DNA of 64,000 nt, taken from the NCBI RefSeq assembly GCF_003605435.1, contig NZ_QXQB01000001.1:992001-1056000 (forward strand), written 5' to 3'. The stretch's first letter is position 1. Each line of letters begins with the position of its first letter. Source of the stretch: Paenibacillus pinisoli. Its GTDB lineage: Bacteria; Bacillota; Bacilli; Paenibacillales; Paenibacillaceae. Below the pieces are notes generated by a model that worked only from the letters and a program-made list of their open reading frames with translations, made no database searches and was not told the DNA's origin. A program made the translations under genes and the position numbers. Shown in pieces: positions 32,636-41,479 of this stretch.

Positions 32636-33157
32636 TTATAGCCAGGTTATTTCAACACCATTAATAAGCCGCGATTTGTTTATGATCTCTATCAACGCGA
32701 ATAAGTAGGCCATAATTAAAAAGTACATGATTGAAGAATATAAAGTCCCTGTGATAAAGCTAGCCCTGTTGTTCCACGGCTTCAAAAAAATCAACCCGGC
32801 CGCAAGCTGCAACATTACGCTAAAGTAAAATACGTCATCATTATCAAAAGCAGTCCAATTCAATGCGCCCGCAAGCTTCAATAACGGCTCGCTAAACCAT
32901 ACATCAATTGCCATCAATAATCCCAAGGCAAGCGGTATCAGTATAGCTATCACTAGCCCCAAAATTGGACTAAACCTTGGACGTATTGCGCCTGACAACA
33001 AAAAAGCGAATAAAAGAGCAACCAGCGCTTGCATCACGACATAATGAGAAAACGGACTGTTATATAGAAAACCAATAAGGTCCGAATCAATCAAATATAA
33101 TACACCCATCAGAAGAAGATAGCCAAACAATAAAGACAGAAATAACGATAGCCAAAA
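32636..33157 (-). pseudogene. Decayed tandem copy of the membrane protein, N-terminus lost
   Basis: The reading frame matches the next gene throughout (WLSLFLSLLFGYLLLMG against WLSLFLSMLFGYFILIG, then LIDSDL and GLIFLKPW). However, an in-frame TAA at 33160-33158 cuts off the first 16 or so residues, including the ATG. The only possible starts are a TTG at 33130 or a CTG at 33139, without a ribosome site. The upstream gene ends only 18 nt before that stop, so the copy was probably truncated at the junction. It might still be translated from TTG, so the pseudogene call is moderate. Confidence 0.55.
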
Positions 33158-33177
33158 TTACAACGTTCGGATGAAGA

Positions 33178-33495
33178 TTAAAAATCATCAGAAGTATAAA
33201 TTCTGCTGCACGCTGGACATTTCAAATAAAATGTTCTTTTATAGTTTTTTGAATATGCCACCGTTCCCGGATGTTTTGTCCAGCCTTCACCTAGAAATTC
33301 ATCTTTTGAGAACCTCTTAAGGCTAGAATTGCAATCCTTACAGTAATGCTTTTTGAAAAAATAATCTTTTAATTGTTTAAAAGTAAATTCATACTCAATG
33401 GATTTATTGCTATCTTTCCTTCCAGTAAATATAAGCACTCCCGCGATCAAACAAAACATGATAACCGCCGTAATGATATCTTTAGAATCTTCCAC
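33178..33495 (-). CDS. Small membrane-anchored protein with C-terminal zinc ribbon
   Basis: A 105-residue protein with one N-terminal membrane helix (IITAVIMFCLIAGVLIF) followed by a linker and a four-cysteine zinc-ribbon pattern: CKDC (about residue 52) and CPAC (about residue 94). It starts with GTG behind GAGGGG. Such topologies occur in regulators or membrane scaffolds, but nothing more specific can be said. Confidence 0.6.
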   Translation of the reverse strand: MEDSKDIITAVIMFCLIAGVLIFTGRKDSNKSIEYEFTFKQLKDYFFKKHYCKDCNSSLKRFSKDEFLGEGWTKHPGTVAYSKNYKRTFYLKCPACSRIYTSDDF

Positions 33496-33827
33496 CTGCT
33501 AATTCCCCTCTATGTTCGTTAAACTCCTGACAATAGCATCACGACAATTGGATAATATTACAATCCCTTTTGAATATACCATGCCTTTGGACCTATGTAT
33601 AGAAAAGGTTCGCTATTTCGCTTCCGCCCTCATTTACCATAAACTCACATCATCCAACATTTCTAGCAGGCGCTTGCCACGCCCGCTCGGGACTATCACT
33701 ATAGTGATGAATCCCCATATTGGGCGCACAAATAAAAAAAGGAACAGCTCATCACTGTTCCTGTTGCTTTAAATTAAACCTTAGCGCGCTGAAATTCATG
33801 CGTTTGTAGCGTGCGTATTTCTCCTGC
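33496..33827. other. Intergenic region without recognised gene
   Basis: It holds a terminator for the GbsR-type gene at its right side and otherwise AT-rich sequence. An open frame on the plus strand has no ribosome site and an unnatural composition, so I do not call it. Confidence 0.6.
33734..33761 (-). terminator. Terminator of the GbsR-type gene
   Basis: On the minus strand GGAACAG pairs with CTGTTCC and is followed by seven T. Confidence 0.75.
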
Positions 33828-34304
33828 TTATTCGGACGGTTTCCATTCATCGAGCGCTTGCTGATGCAGATTTTGCATCATCTCCGCCCACTTTTCCATC
33901 TCCTGAAGCTTAGTGTTCCCCATCTGGCCGGCGCTCTTCATTGCCTGACGACCTTGCTCAACCATTTTGCTAAGCTCCTGAAATCCTTGTATTCGAAGAC
34001 GTATCGCATTAACCCAAGCCTCATCCGACAAAATAAAATAATCCGTTCGATCCAGCGGTTTCTGAGTGATGTCCAACAAGCCGATGGTGGTCAGCAGGCG
34101 AATGTTCGTTGAGACGCTGCTTCTGCTCACCTGCAATGTCTTGGATATGGTTTCCGCCGAGATCGGTTCGGAAGCCGTCAGGAGCAAACCTAATATTCTC
34201 CCTCCAATTCGGGGGATTCCGTAACTCTCGTAATACAGTCCCATTTTATCAATAAACTTTTGGATACCCGCAGATATCTTCAACTCAGTTTGCTTCTCAG
34301 ACAT
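33828..34304 (-). CDS. GbsR/MarR-family transcriptional regulator
   Basis: A 158-residue winged-helix protein of the GbsR subgroup: GIPRIGGRILGLLL followed by EPISAETISKTLQVSRSSVSTNIRLL is the characteristic HTH start, and the C-terminus is a long helix with Met and Gln for dimerisation. GbsR itself controls betaine synthesis in Bacillus, but relatives regulate many exporters and hydrolases. It lies 12 nt behind the hydrolase gene as the second gene of the transcript, suggesting autoregulation through the palindrome in front of the hydrolase. Confidence 0.83.
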   Translation of the reverse strand: MSEKQTELKISAGIQKFIDKMGLYYESYGIPRIGGRILGLLLTASEPISAETISKTLQVSRSSVSTNIRLLTTIGLLDITQKPLDRTDYFILSDEAWVNAIRLRIQGFQELSKMVEQGRQAMKSAGQMGNTKLQEMEKWAEMMQNLHQQALDEWKPSE

Positions 34305-34316
34305 GATGCATTCCTC

Positions 34317-35144
34317 TCATTCGATATTAGCTTTTGCATTAATGGGACTGTGTTGGTCCAGAAACGCTAACATTAGCCGGTTGAACTCTTCCGGATGATC
34401 CTGATTCGCGCAGTGCCCTGCATGGTCGATCCAGTGAAATTCGCATGCCGGCTCGCGTTCTGCCCATAATGGCGCCTTTTTCTTAATATTCCCGGTCTTG
34501 TCATGCACTCCGCAAACCAATAAAAACGGCCTCTGAATGCGATAATCTTCTTCTTCATGCAAGCTTGCCGTCGTCGCTAAGAATATCTTCTTAAAATCGG
34601 TTGCTCCAACCAGATGGAAGCATTCGTGCAAATACTCGTGAACATCCCGCTTGACCGAGCTGGCGCGAGCGCTTTGTTTGATCATCATGTTCCATGGATA
34701 AATGGACAAGAGAAAAGGTGTCATGCTGATTAGCAGCTTTTCCATGAACGAGAGCTTCATTGTGTTGCAGGTGCAATCGATAAGAATCAGGTTTTCCACC
34801 CTGTCGGGGTGATAGAAGGCGATCTCTTGCGCCGTATTCCCGCCCATAGATTGCCCGATAAAAGTGGCTCGTTCTATGCCTTCCCTGTTCAAAATAGCCA
34901 ACATGTCCTCGACCAGCAGTGGAATGCTAAAGTCTGCTCCGATCGGTCTGGATTGTCCATGCCCTCTGGCATCCCACAACAGCATGCCGTATCTGTCATC
35001 GAGAGCTTGAAGCTGTTCGTTGAACATCCGGTGGTCCGCTCCCGCGCCATGCATAAATACTAACCACGGGCCGCGATGTTCAGGAGTCATCCAGTAATGG
35101 ATCGTACAGCCATCCTTCTCTATCGTTCGTAGTTCCAGCGGCAT
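34317..35144 (-). CDS. Alpha/beta-fold hydrolase
   Basis: A 275-residue hydrolase with the oxyanion motif FMHGAGADHRMF (about 31-42), the nucleophile elbow GQSMGG (about 97-102), an acid residue near GVHDKTG and the catalytic His in DHAGHCANQDHP. There is no signal peptide. The substrate is unknown; esterase, lactonase or haloperoxidase-like activities are all possible. It is co-transcribed with a GbsR-type regulator that follows it. Confidence 0.82.
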   Translation of the reverse strand: MPLELRTIEKDGCTIHYWMTPEHRGPWLVFMHGAGADHRMFNEQLQALDDRYGMLLWDARGHGQSRPIGADFSIPLLVEDMLAILNREGIERATFIGQSMGGNTAQEIAFYHPDRVENLILIDCTCNTMKLSFMEKLLISMTPFLLSIYPWNMMIKQSARASSVKRDVHEYLHECFHLVGATDFKKIFLATTASLHEEEDYRIQRPFLLVCGVHDKTGNIKKKAPLWAEREPACEFHWIDHAGHCANQDHPEEFNRLMLAFLDQHSPINAKANIE

Positions 35145-35172
35145 TCCCGTTCCCCCTTAGTACATTTCGCTT

Positions 35173-35192
35173 ATTTCAGTTTATACTGAAAT
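35173..35192 (-). promoter_or_regulatory. Palindromic operator overlapping the -10 of the hydrolase/GbsR promoter
   Basis: A perfect inverted repeat ATTTCAG-N6-CTGAAAT, with the six central bases reading TATAAA on the minus strand and so likely forming the -10 box. It lies about 30 nt upstream of the hydrolase ATG. A dimeric MarR/GbsR protein bound here would block transcription. Confidence 0.65.
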
Positions 35193-35547
35193 CAATGAAA
35201 TTACAATATATCTGCTTTGACTGCATTTTATTCTCTTAAAATAATGTGCGCTCTTCTCCCCCTCTTTTTCTCTTCTTCCTATAAAACTCACTTTTTTTCT
35301 ATTGAACATTGTTTCTAGACATTGTACATTAGTAGTAATCTGGAAATGATTAGTTGATTAATCAAATTACATTGCAATTCACCTCAGACGCAGTTTTTCC
35401 TTACAGTACTCCCCTATCTATGGCTTGAAACCGCTCAATCATCAGATCTATACCTCATAACAGCTTTGGACATTCAACATCCCTTTTCCCATTTCAGTAA
35501 AACAAACGCTTATTTAAGTATGGACAAAATCAGGGGGCTAATCGAAC
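35193..35547. other. AT-rich intergenic region upstream of the NRPS gene
   Basis: No coding sequence is evident on either strand; in particular, the missing first half of the condensation domain is not present here in any frame. A perfect palindrome TTGATTAATCAA lies at 35354-35365 and may be a regulator site. A clear promoter cannot be assigned. Confidence 0.5.
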
Positions 35548-38500
35548 ATGCCAAACCAAACAATGGAAAGCTACTGGCTTCAGGAGCTTGAAGAGCCGTT
35601 GCCGAGATTGGAGCTGCCTTATGACAAAATGCCGGATCGCAGCCGGTCTGATAAAGGCAGCGTAGTTGCAACTAAGGTTGGACGCGAGCGAATGGAGCGT
35701 GCGGATGCGTATGTGCAACAGCAACAGGCGGATATTCACACCTTGCTTTTATCATGCCAATTCGTTTTGCTTCACAAGCTGACTGGCGACCGTGACATAA
35801 TTATTGGTATCGAGTCTGAAAATGATGATCTTTTCAGTGAATCGCGGCCGGATCGGCTTGGGCTTCCGATCAGGATCAATTTGCATGAGGGCATATGCTT
35901 CTCTGCCTTGCTGCGGCAAGTGGCGGAAAAATGCTCGCTTGGATTTCGCAACAGCCATTTTCTATTTGAGGAGCTTGCACCCACGCTCAATATCAGGCAA
36001 GCTGGCCTGGAGGACGCGCAGTATTCATCCATGTACCGGTCTACAGATTCTTCCCTCTCCCCCAATATCGCCGATAACTCTACTTTGCCTTTAATATTGC
36101 AATTCTGCTTGGATAACCATGAAGCTCAGCTTCAGCTTATATACGATCCATCATTATTCCGGGCGGAGACGATCGAGGTTTATATGCGTTACTACTTGCA
36201 TATTGTCGATCAGGTGCTGGATCAGCCCCAACTGGATCTGGCTTCTATCGGATTGCTCTCTGAACAAGAGATTGAGGCTTCACTGCTGGCCTCCTCCGCT
36301 CCCCGCACGGACAACGATACGAATCGTCTGATGGCTCATGAGCAGTTCGAGCGTCAAGCCTCCCTTTCGCCTGACGCTCCAGCCTTAATATTTGAACACA
36401 AAACAATAACTTACCGGGAACTGAATGCCCATGCCAATAGACTGGCCCGAACGCTGCGGGCAGACGGGGTTGCGCCCGATGATATTGTGGTGCTCATGGC
36501 CGATCGGTCCCCCGATTTGCTTATTGGCCTATTAGCCGTGTTGAAAGCGGGCGCTGCTTATCTGGCGATTGATCCGACCTTCCCAGAGGAAAGAAAGCAA
36601 TTCATGCTGGAGGACAGCGGCTGCCGTTACCTGCTCTTGCAGAAGGCGCTTCAAGGCGATATCGATGCAGAGCGGATTTGGTATCTGGATGAAGATACGA
36701 GCTACCATGAGGATGAGCGCGATCTTGAGCCTGTGTCTGGCATGAATAATCTGGCATACATCATCTACACTTCCGGATCTACCGGACGGCCAAAAGGCAT
36801 CATGATCGAGCATCGCGGACTTGCGCATTTTTTTGACGGGTTTGCGGCCCAATTGCCGCTTCATCCGGGGCAACGCATCTTGGGACTTGCGACGGTGTCG
36901 TTTGACATCTTTATCGTAGAAACCTTGCTCCCCCTCTCGCTCGGCATGACGATTGTGCTGGCTAGCGAAGCGGAGAAAAACGATCCTTCCCGCTTGTCGG
37001 TCCTGCTGACAAAGGAACGAATCGATGTGTTGCAGCTAACTCCGTCCCGCTACAAGTGGTGGTCGGCTCAGACTGGCGCCACCGAAGCCTTCAGCTCCTT
37101 GAGCTTGCTTATGATTGGGGCAGAGCCGCTAACGCCATCCATCTGGCAATCGCTAAAGGCTTGTTTGTCCCCTTCTGCCCGGCTATTCAACCTGTATGGC
37201 CCGACGGAGACAACCGTGTGGGCATCGGCGCAAGAGGTTACGGAGGAGCAGCATCCTATTACGATTGGCAACGGCTTGGCGGGAACACCTTTCCTTGTCA
37301 TGAATACCGACGGACAGCTTCAGCCGGATGGAGTGCCGGGCGAGCTGTACATCGGCGGGCCTGGACTTGGCCGGGGATATATGAATCGTCCTGATCTGAC
37401 CGAGGCGGCCTTTGTCAGCCATCCTTATCGCATGGGCAAGAAGCTGTACCGTACCGGCGATATTGTCCGCAGGCTGCAAAGCGGCGAATTCATATATATC
37501 GGACGGCGGGATTTTCAAGTAAAAATACGCGGTTTCCGCATTGAAATGGGCGAAATCGAGCAAGTGCTGCTTCGTTATCCTGGCATTCGCGAAACGATCC
37601 TTCATACCGTGCCAATTGCGGGACAGGATGAGCTGGCGCTCTGCGCCTATATCGTCGCAGAAGAACAGCCGGAAGCTGGTACGCTGCGCCAATATCTGGC
37701 CAGCCAGCTTCCTGCCTATATGATCCCTTCCTATATGATGAGTCTGGAAGCCATTCCGCTTACCCCTACAGGGAAAGCGGATCGCAAGTCGCTGCCTGAC
37801 CCGGTGAAGCATCCCGAATGGCTGCTTCAAGACTTCACAGCCGGCAGTGAGCAAGACAGCGAACCGCATAATGAGCAGGAAGCCATCTTATTTGCGGTAT
37901 GGGAGAAGCTATTAGGCCACCGTGCTTTTCACCGGAATCAGCCGTTCTTTGATGCGGGCGGCAGCTCCATCATGATCATCCGGGTCTGCAGCCAATTGGA
38001 GCAAGAGGGCTGGAAGCTGAAGGTGGAAGACATGTTCCGGAACCAGACGATTGCCAGCACTGCCCCTCTCATGAAACGGACGGCCTCAGAGCACCAGGAG
38101 TGGAGCCTTTTCTCAGGCACAATTGAAGGAAAGGTCGAACTGATCGGGGCTCAGCAGTCGTATTTGGCGAAAGCATTGTCCGGCACAAGCGGAAGAGGAT
38201 ATGACTATAGCATCGTCTACCGTCCTGAAGGCTTTGACGAGAGGCTGCTGGCGCTTGCTCTAGGGCGCGTGATGGAGCAGCACGATGCACTCCGCATCGG
38301 TTTTTTTCCGAAGGGTGATGAAGTGGTTCAGTATAATCAGGGGATGTTCACTCCGGTATTCAAATTTGAGCATAGCGAGCCGCTGAAGGAGCTGCCGATT
38401 ATCTCTTATATGGAGGGGCTAATGGAAGGCGCTGACCGCCGGAGAAGCAAATTTTCCGACTGGCGTCTGGAGGCGCATTGGTGCAAGGGAGAGGCAGGAG

Positions 38501-39288
38501 ATTATTTGGCCCTCATGGGGGATCCGCTTGTGATGGACGCCACTTCCTGGAATATCCTATTGGAGGATTTAGGGTCAGCCTACCAACAAGCTGCGGCCTC
38601 GACCGATATTCGCCTGACCGCCAAAACAAACTCGTTCCAGCTTTATGCACAGCTGATGAAAGAGCAGGAAACCAAGCTTAGCGGACAGCATCAGATTGAC
38701 GGGCTGCATCATGCGGCGATCCATAGATACACCGTCAGTCTGGGAACCAGCTCGTCGGAGATGCTCCTCTCCTCCTTCACCGATGCGAACGACGAATGGT
38801 TTGCAGAAAATATATTGGCGCATATCTTGCTTCAAGCCATTGCCGAAAAGCATCGTGATGAGCTGGCGCATATCAGACTGGATGGCAGATTGGTCCCTAT
38901 GCCGGGGTTGAATTACAGCCGGACAATCGGCAGAATGGATCAGACTTTGGCGGTCGCGCTGAACCAATATGCTTTTGAACCGGATCGGCCTATTCAGGAA
39001 TTTGGCGTTGAGGATGACAGGTCCTCTGCGGAAGAAGGCATAATCACGGAATCTCCCCGTCTCCTTATTCGGATGGACAAGCTGGCAGTCTCTATTCCTG
39101 GATGGGACGCGATTCGTCATTACCGGCAGCCTGCAGGCCACTATGAGATCGAAGCCTCCTTCGGTAGATTAGAGTCAGAGCTATATATAGCGTTCGATTA
39201 TGCCAACAGCGAGGATTCCGCTAAAATAAGACTTCTTGCGGACAGAGCGCTTGGACTGGTGCAGGACGTTGCCAGCTGGTACAAGTAA
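35548..39288 (+). CDS. Single-module non-ribosomal peptide synthetase: half C domain - A - PCP - degenerate E-like domain
   Basis: A 1,246-residue NRPS. Residues 1-250 match only the C-terminal half of a condensation domain, without HHxxxDG. The adenylation domain (about 262-750) has YTSGSTGRPKG, NLYGPTETT, RTGD, KIRGFRIEMGEIE and TPTGKADRK. The PCP carries the attachment serine Ser806 (DAGGSSIM). Residues 861-1246 resemble an epimerisation domain (EQHDALR, SRTIG, DATSWN), but the catalytic HH of HHxxxDGxSW reads DP (992-993). Reading the pocket residues by eye gives D-I-V-S-M-G-L-V-W-K, near known glycine codes. AGGGGG precedes the ATG, so translation really begins there. No partner NRPS, thioesterase or phosphopantetheinyl transferase is seen nearby. 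Confidence 0.88.
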   Translation: MPNQTMESYWLQELEEPLPRLELPYDKMPDRSRSDKGSVVATKVGRERMERADAYVQQQQADIHTLLLSCQFVLLHKLTGDRDIIIGIESENDDLFSESRPDRLGLPIRINLHEGICFSALLRQVAEKCSLGFRNSHFLFEELAPTLNIRQAGLEDAQYSSMYRSTDSSLSPNIADNSTLPLILQFCLDNHEAQLQLIYDPSLFRAETIEVYMRYYLHIVDQVLDQPQLDLASIGLLSEQEIEASLLASSAPRTDNDTNRLMAHEQFERQASLSPDAPALIFEHKTITYRELNAHANRLARTLRADGVAPDDIVVLMADRSPDLLIGLLAVLKAGAAYLAIDPTFPEERKQFMLEDSGCRYLLLQKALQGDIDAERIWYLDEDTSYHEDERDLEPVSGMNNLAYIIYTSGSTGRPKGIMIEHRGLAHFFDGFAAQLPLHPGQRILGLATVSFDIFIVETLLPLSLGMTIVLASEAEKNDPSRLSVLLTKERIDVLQLTPSRYKWWSAQTGATEAFSSLSLLMIGAEPLTPSIWQSLKACLSPSARLFNLYGPTETTVWASAQEVTEEQHPITIGNGLAGTPFLVMNTDGQLQPDGVPGELYIGGPGLGRGYMNRPDLTEAAFVSHPYRMGKKLYRTGDIVRRLQSGEFIYIGRRDFQVKIRGFRIEMGEIEQVLLRYPGIRETILHTVPIAGQDELALCAYIVAEEQPEAGTLRQYLASQLPAYMIPSYMMSLEAIPLTPTGKADRKSLPDPVKHPEWLLQDFTAGSEQDSEPHNEQEAILFAVWEKLLGHRAFHRNQPFFDAGGSSIMIIRVCSQLEQEGWKLKVEDMFRNQTIASTAPLMKRTASEHQEWSLFSGTIEGKVELIGAQQSYLAKALSGTSGRGYDYSIVYRPEGFDERLLALALGRVMEQHDALRIGFFPKGDEVVQYNQGMFTPVFKFEHSEPLKELPIISYMEGLMEGADRRRSKFSDWRLEAHWCKGEAGDYLALMGDPLVMDATSWNILLEDLGSAYQQAAASTDIRLTAKTNSFQLYAQLMKEQETKLSGQHQIDGLHHAAIHRYTVSLGTSSSEMLLSSFTDANDEWFAENILAHILLQAIAEKHRDELAHIRLDGRLVPMPGLNYSRTIGRMDQTLAVALNQYAFEPDRPIQEFGVEDDRSSAEEGIITESPRLLIRMDKLAVSIPGWDAIRHYRQPAGHYEIEASFGRLESELYIAFDYANSEDSAKIRLLADRALGLVQDVASWYK

Positions 39289-39309
39289 GCTGCATATAAT
39301 AGGCAAATA

Positions 39310-39385
39310 GCCGCCAGTTCATGAGCTGCACCCTAATCGTTAGACATCATGTAACGATTAGGTGCAGACCATTCATGCAGGCGGC
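39310..39385. terminator. Large bidirectional terminator
   Basis: A long inner stem (CTGCACC.TAATCGTTA, 39326-39342, with TAACGATTAGGTGCAG, 39352-39367) is enclosed by an outer stem GCCGCC/GGCGGC. It separates the convergent NRPS and BtrH-like genes. Confidence 0.7.
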
Positions 39386-39400
39386 CTTTCGATCATAGCG

Positions 39401-40501
39401 TTACGCTAGAGGCGTGCAGCAGCGCTGTGCCGGTTGGAGCGGTTCTGTCTGATGCCGTTTCAGTTGCTCCATCAACTTAGGAATCAGCTCCAGCTCCATA
39501 TCCCGCATACGCTCCAGATTGTACTTGATGCGCTCATGCACCCCCGGGATTCCCTTCACGACATGCTCTGCATAGAGGTTGCGAGACTGATGAGCGAGCT
39601 CCTCCAGCTCAAGGAATTCAAGAAGCAAGCCTTCATCTTGCGGAAGTGCGTTTTCTTTTTGCAGATAGGCTGCGCGACTTCTTAGCATTTTCTTATGCTC
39701 CCAGAGCAGATGAAGCTGTCTGGGCGGATTTGCCCGCACAAGGGACTCTGGTTGATGGCTTAAAATGTGGAAATGCTCGATCAAGTGGTCATAGCAGGCA
39801 ATCCCGAAGGCCAGAAATTCTTTGTCAGGCGAGAAGTAGCGGTTCTGGTCATTGTTGCTGCTTTCGGAACGCAAGTATTCCCCTAGCTGCTCGTAAATTA
39901 AGCGGATGTTCAAGGAGTAGACAAAGTGAGGCAGCAGTGTGAAGAAGTAGTTGTATTGATCATAGATGGCGTGGTTTTTCAGGTAGTTGTCGATGGAGTG
40001 GAAAGCCTGTTCCAGTTCGTCAAAGGTGGTCTCGTGGTAGCCTAGCAGCAGGTCTTTGCCGAACCCGTAGGTGTGATAGATATGGCGATCTTCGTCATAA
40101 CCGTAGATAAGCACATGATGGGGAAACGGGTAAGCGTGGTATGCGGTGGTGTAGGAGATGTGATATTCATCGAGAAATAATACGGGATAAACGCCCTCCT
40201 GAAGCTTCTTCATCAAGAAGGGATGAAGCGAATCCTTAAAAATCTCATAAAGCATAGGTGTATCTAGCGTACTGGATAATAGGAAGGGATTGTGATTAAG
40301 CTCATTATTCCCCCCGCGATAGAAGTCAAAAAACAATTCTTGCTTGTCCTCCAAATAATTCTTGTTGCAGCATACCTGGATAAAGTTGCTGTAAAACCAA
40401 GGATTGAAGTTCGGCATCGAACTCGTGATGCTGAGTGTGTACGCCCAACTTAACAGCCCATACAATGGCGGATGGACAATCGGAAGCACATGCTTGGCCA
40501 A
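39401..40501 (-). CDS. Possible BtrH/papain-fold-like protein paired with the NRPS gene
   Basis: A 366-residue cytoplasmic protein. The segment VYPVLFLDEYHISY...FPHHVLIYGYDEDRHIYHTYGF resembles the second half of BtrH N-terminal (papain-like acyltransferase) domains, which move acyl groups off carrier proteins. The expected N-terminal cysteine motif is not clear (VHPPLYGLLSW takes its place; CC occurs at about 44-45), so activity is uncertain. The C-terminal half is helical and charged. It starts with TTG behind AGGGGG. It faces an NRPS gene tail to tail, so a role in unloading or modifying its product is possible. The family call is tentative. Confidence 0.45.
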   Translation of the reverse strand: MAKHVLPIVHPPLYGLLSWAYTLSITSSMPNFNPWFYSNFIQVCCNKNYLEDKQELFFDFYRGGNNELNHNPFLLSSTLDTPMLYEIFKDSLHPFLMKKLQEGVYPVLFLDEYHISYTTAYHAYPFPHHVLIYGYDEDRHIYHTYGFGKDLLLGYHETTFDELEQAFHSIDNYLKNHAIYDQYNYFFTLLPHFVYSLNIRLIYEQLGEYLRSESSNNDQNRYFSPDKEFLAFGIACYDHLIEHFHILSHQPESLVRANPPRQLHLLWEHKKMLRSRAAYLQKENALPQDEGLLLEFLELEELAHQSRNLYAEHVVKGIPGVHERIKYNLERMRDMELELIPKLMEQLKRHQTEPLQPAQRCCTPLA

Positions 40502-40916
40502 CGTAAAGAACCCCCTGTTCGTCGGATAGGATAGAATGAATGGCTATAAATTTTGTGATAATCTGAGAACCTAATCCTTGTTATTATATCAATTTTTCGG
40601 TTTTTTTGTAATAAATTAAACGAAAATGTTGCGCACAGAATCACGACTACCTTGTATGACCCTCTAACTGTTTTCACCTCGTTTTCAACGACAAAAAGGC
40701 ACTTACCCGCTAAGGTAGTGCCTTGTCTGATAGTAAGCTCGAGAGAATAATCTGGCGGTCATTGCACTCGTGCCGAAGATATATAGTTTTACGTCCCAAT
40801 TTTTCGATCTGGGTTGCCATTCTCCTGTTTCAATAGAATCATGCTACGCATCTTCCTCCGCCACGCACGGTTCCTGGCTATTTAATCAAGACTCTACGGA
40901 TTAATTCCATCCTTGT
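40502..40916. other. Intergenic region with a minus-strand terminator
   Basis: The first half is AT-rich leader of the BtrH-like gene. At 40693-40724 a hairpin (GGCACT.ACC with GGTAGTGCC) is preceded by five A on the plus strand, so it terminates minus-strand transcripts arriving from the small membrane-protein genes. No open frame here looks like a gene. Confidence 0.55.
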
Positions 40917-41243
40917 TCATTTAAAACAAAGCTCGTAAAATTCTTCCGAGAAGCCGAACCAAATGATTCCTAAAACAATCAAAAGCACTCCAAATATCTT
41001 CAATATGATTTCCAATGGTCTGGGTATTGATTTTGTTGTGAAATCTTCTTCAAATTCGGAATTAGGTTTCATCATCCTGTAACTTCTATATCTAACAAAT
41101 GTATAAATCAAATCAGGGAATGAAAAAAATACGACTCCTAATAAAAATACAGGTATCGAAAGATAACCAAACATTTCAGCAGACCATTCTAAATCTATAC
41201 CACCATCATAACTTCCTCTATATCTCATATTAATGTCCTTCAA
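40917..41243 (-). CDS. Small two-helix membrane protein, unknown function
   Basis: A 108-residue protein with two hydrophobic helices (YLSIPVFLLGVVFFSF and ILKIFGVLLIVLGIIWFGF) joined by a charged loop. The gene is AT-rich, unlike the flanking core genes. The start is not certain; ATG 41243 lacks a strong site and an internal Met five codons later is possible. I do not recognise the family. Confidence 0.5.
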   Translation of the reverse strand: MKDINMRYRGSYDGGIDLEWSAEMFGYLSIPVFLLGVVFFSFPDLIYTFVRYRSYRMMKPNSEFEEDFTTKSIPRPLEIILKIFGVLLIVLGIIWFGFSEEFYELCFK

Positions 41244-41479
41244 TCTAATAGACTATTAGGCTGTGGCTGGACGGAAGTATCATAATCCCGCCATGCATGT
41301 CATCGCCGAAAATGACTCGCCACTTTGTTATGCATCTTCAAATGGCTCTCGTCTTGCTGGAAGGAATTGTGGATAGCCTCGTTATTCCCTTCGCGCATAA
41401 ATCAAAAAAACAAATTGAATATACTAATCATCAATTCATTCTTTTGTCCGTAGGGCCCAACTATAGACTGAACTTTCAT

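Noticed and set aside
33512..33772. Plus-strand open frame of 86 codons
   Set aside because: No ribosome site, odd composition, and it covers the terminator of the GbsR-type gene.
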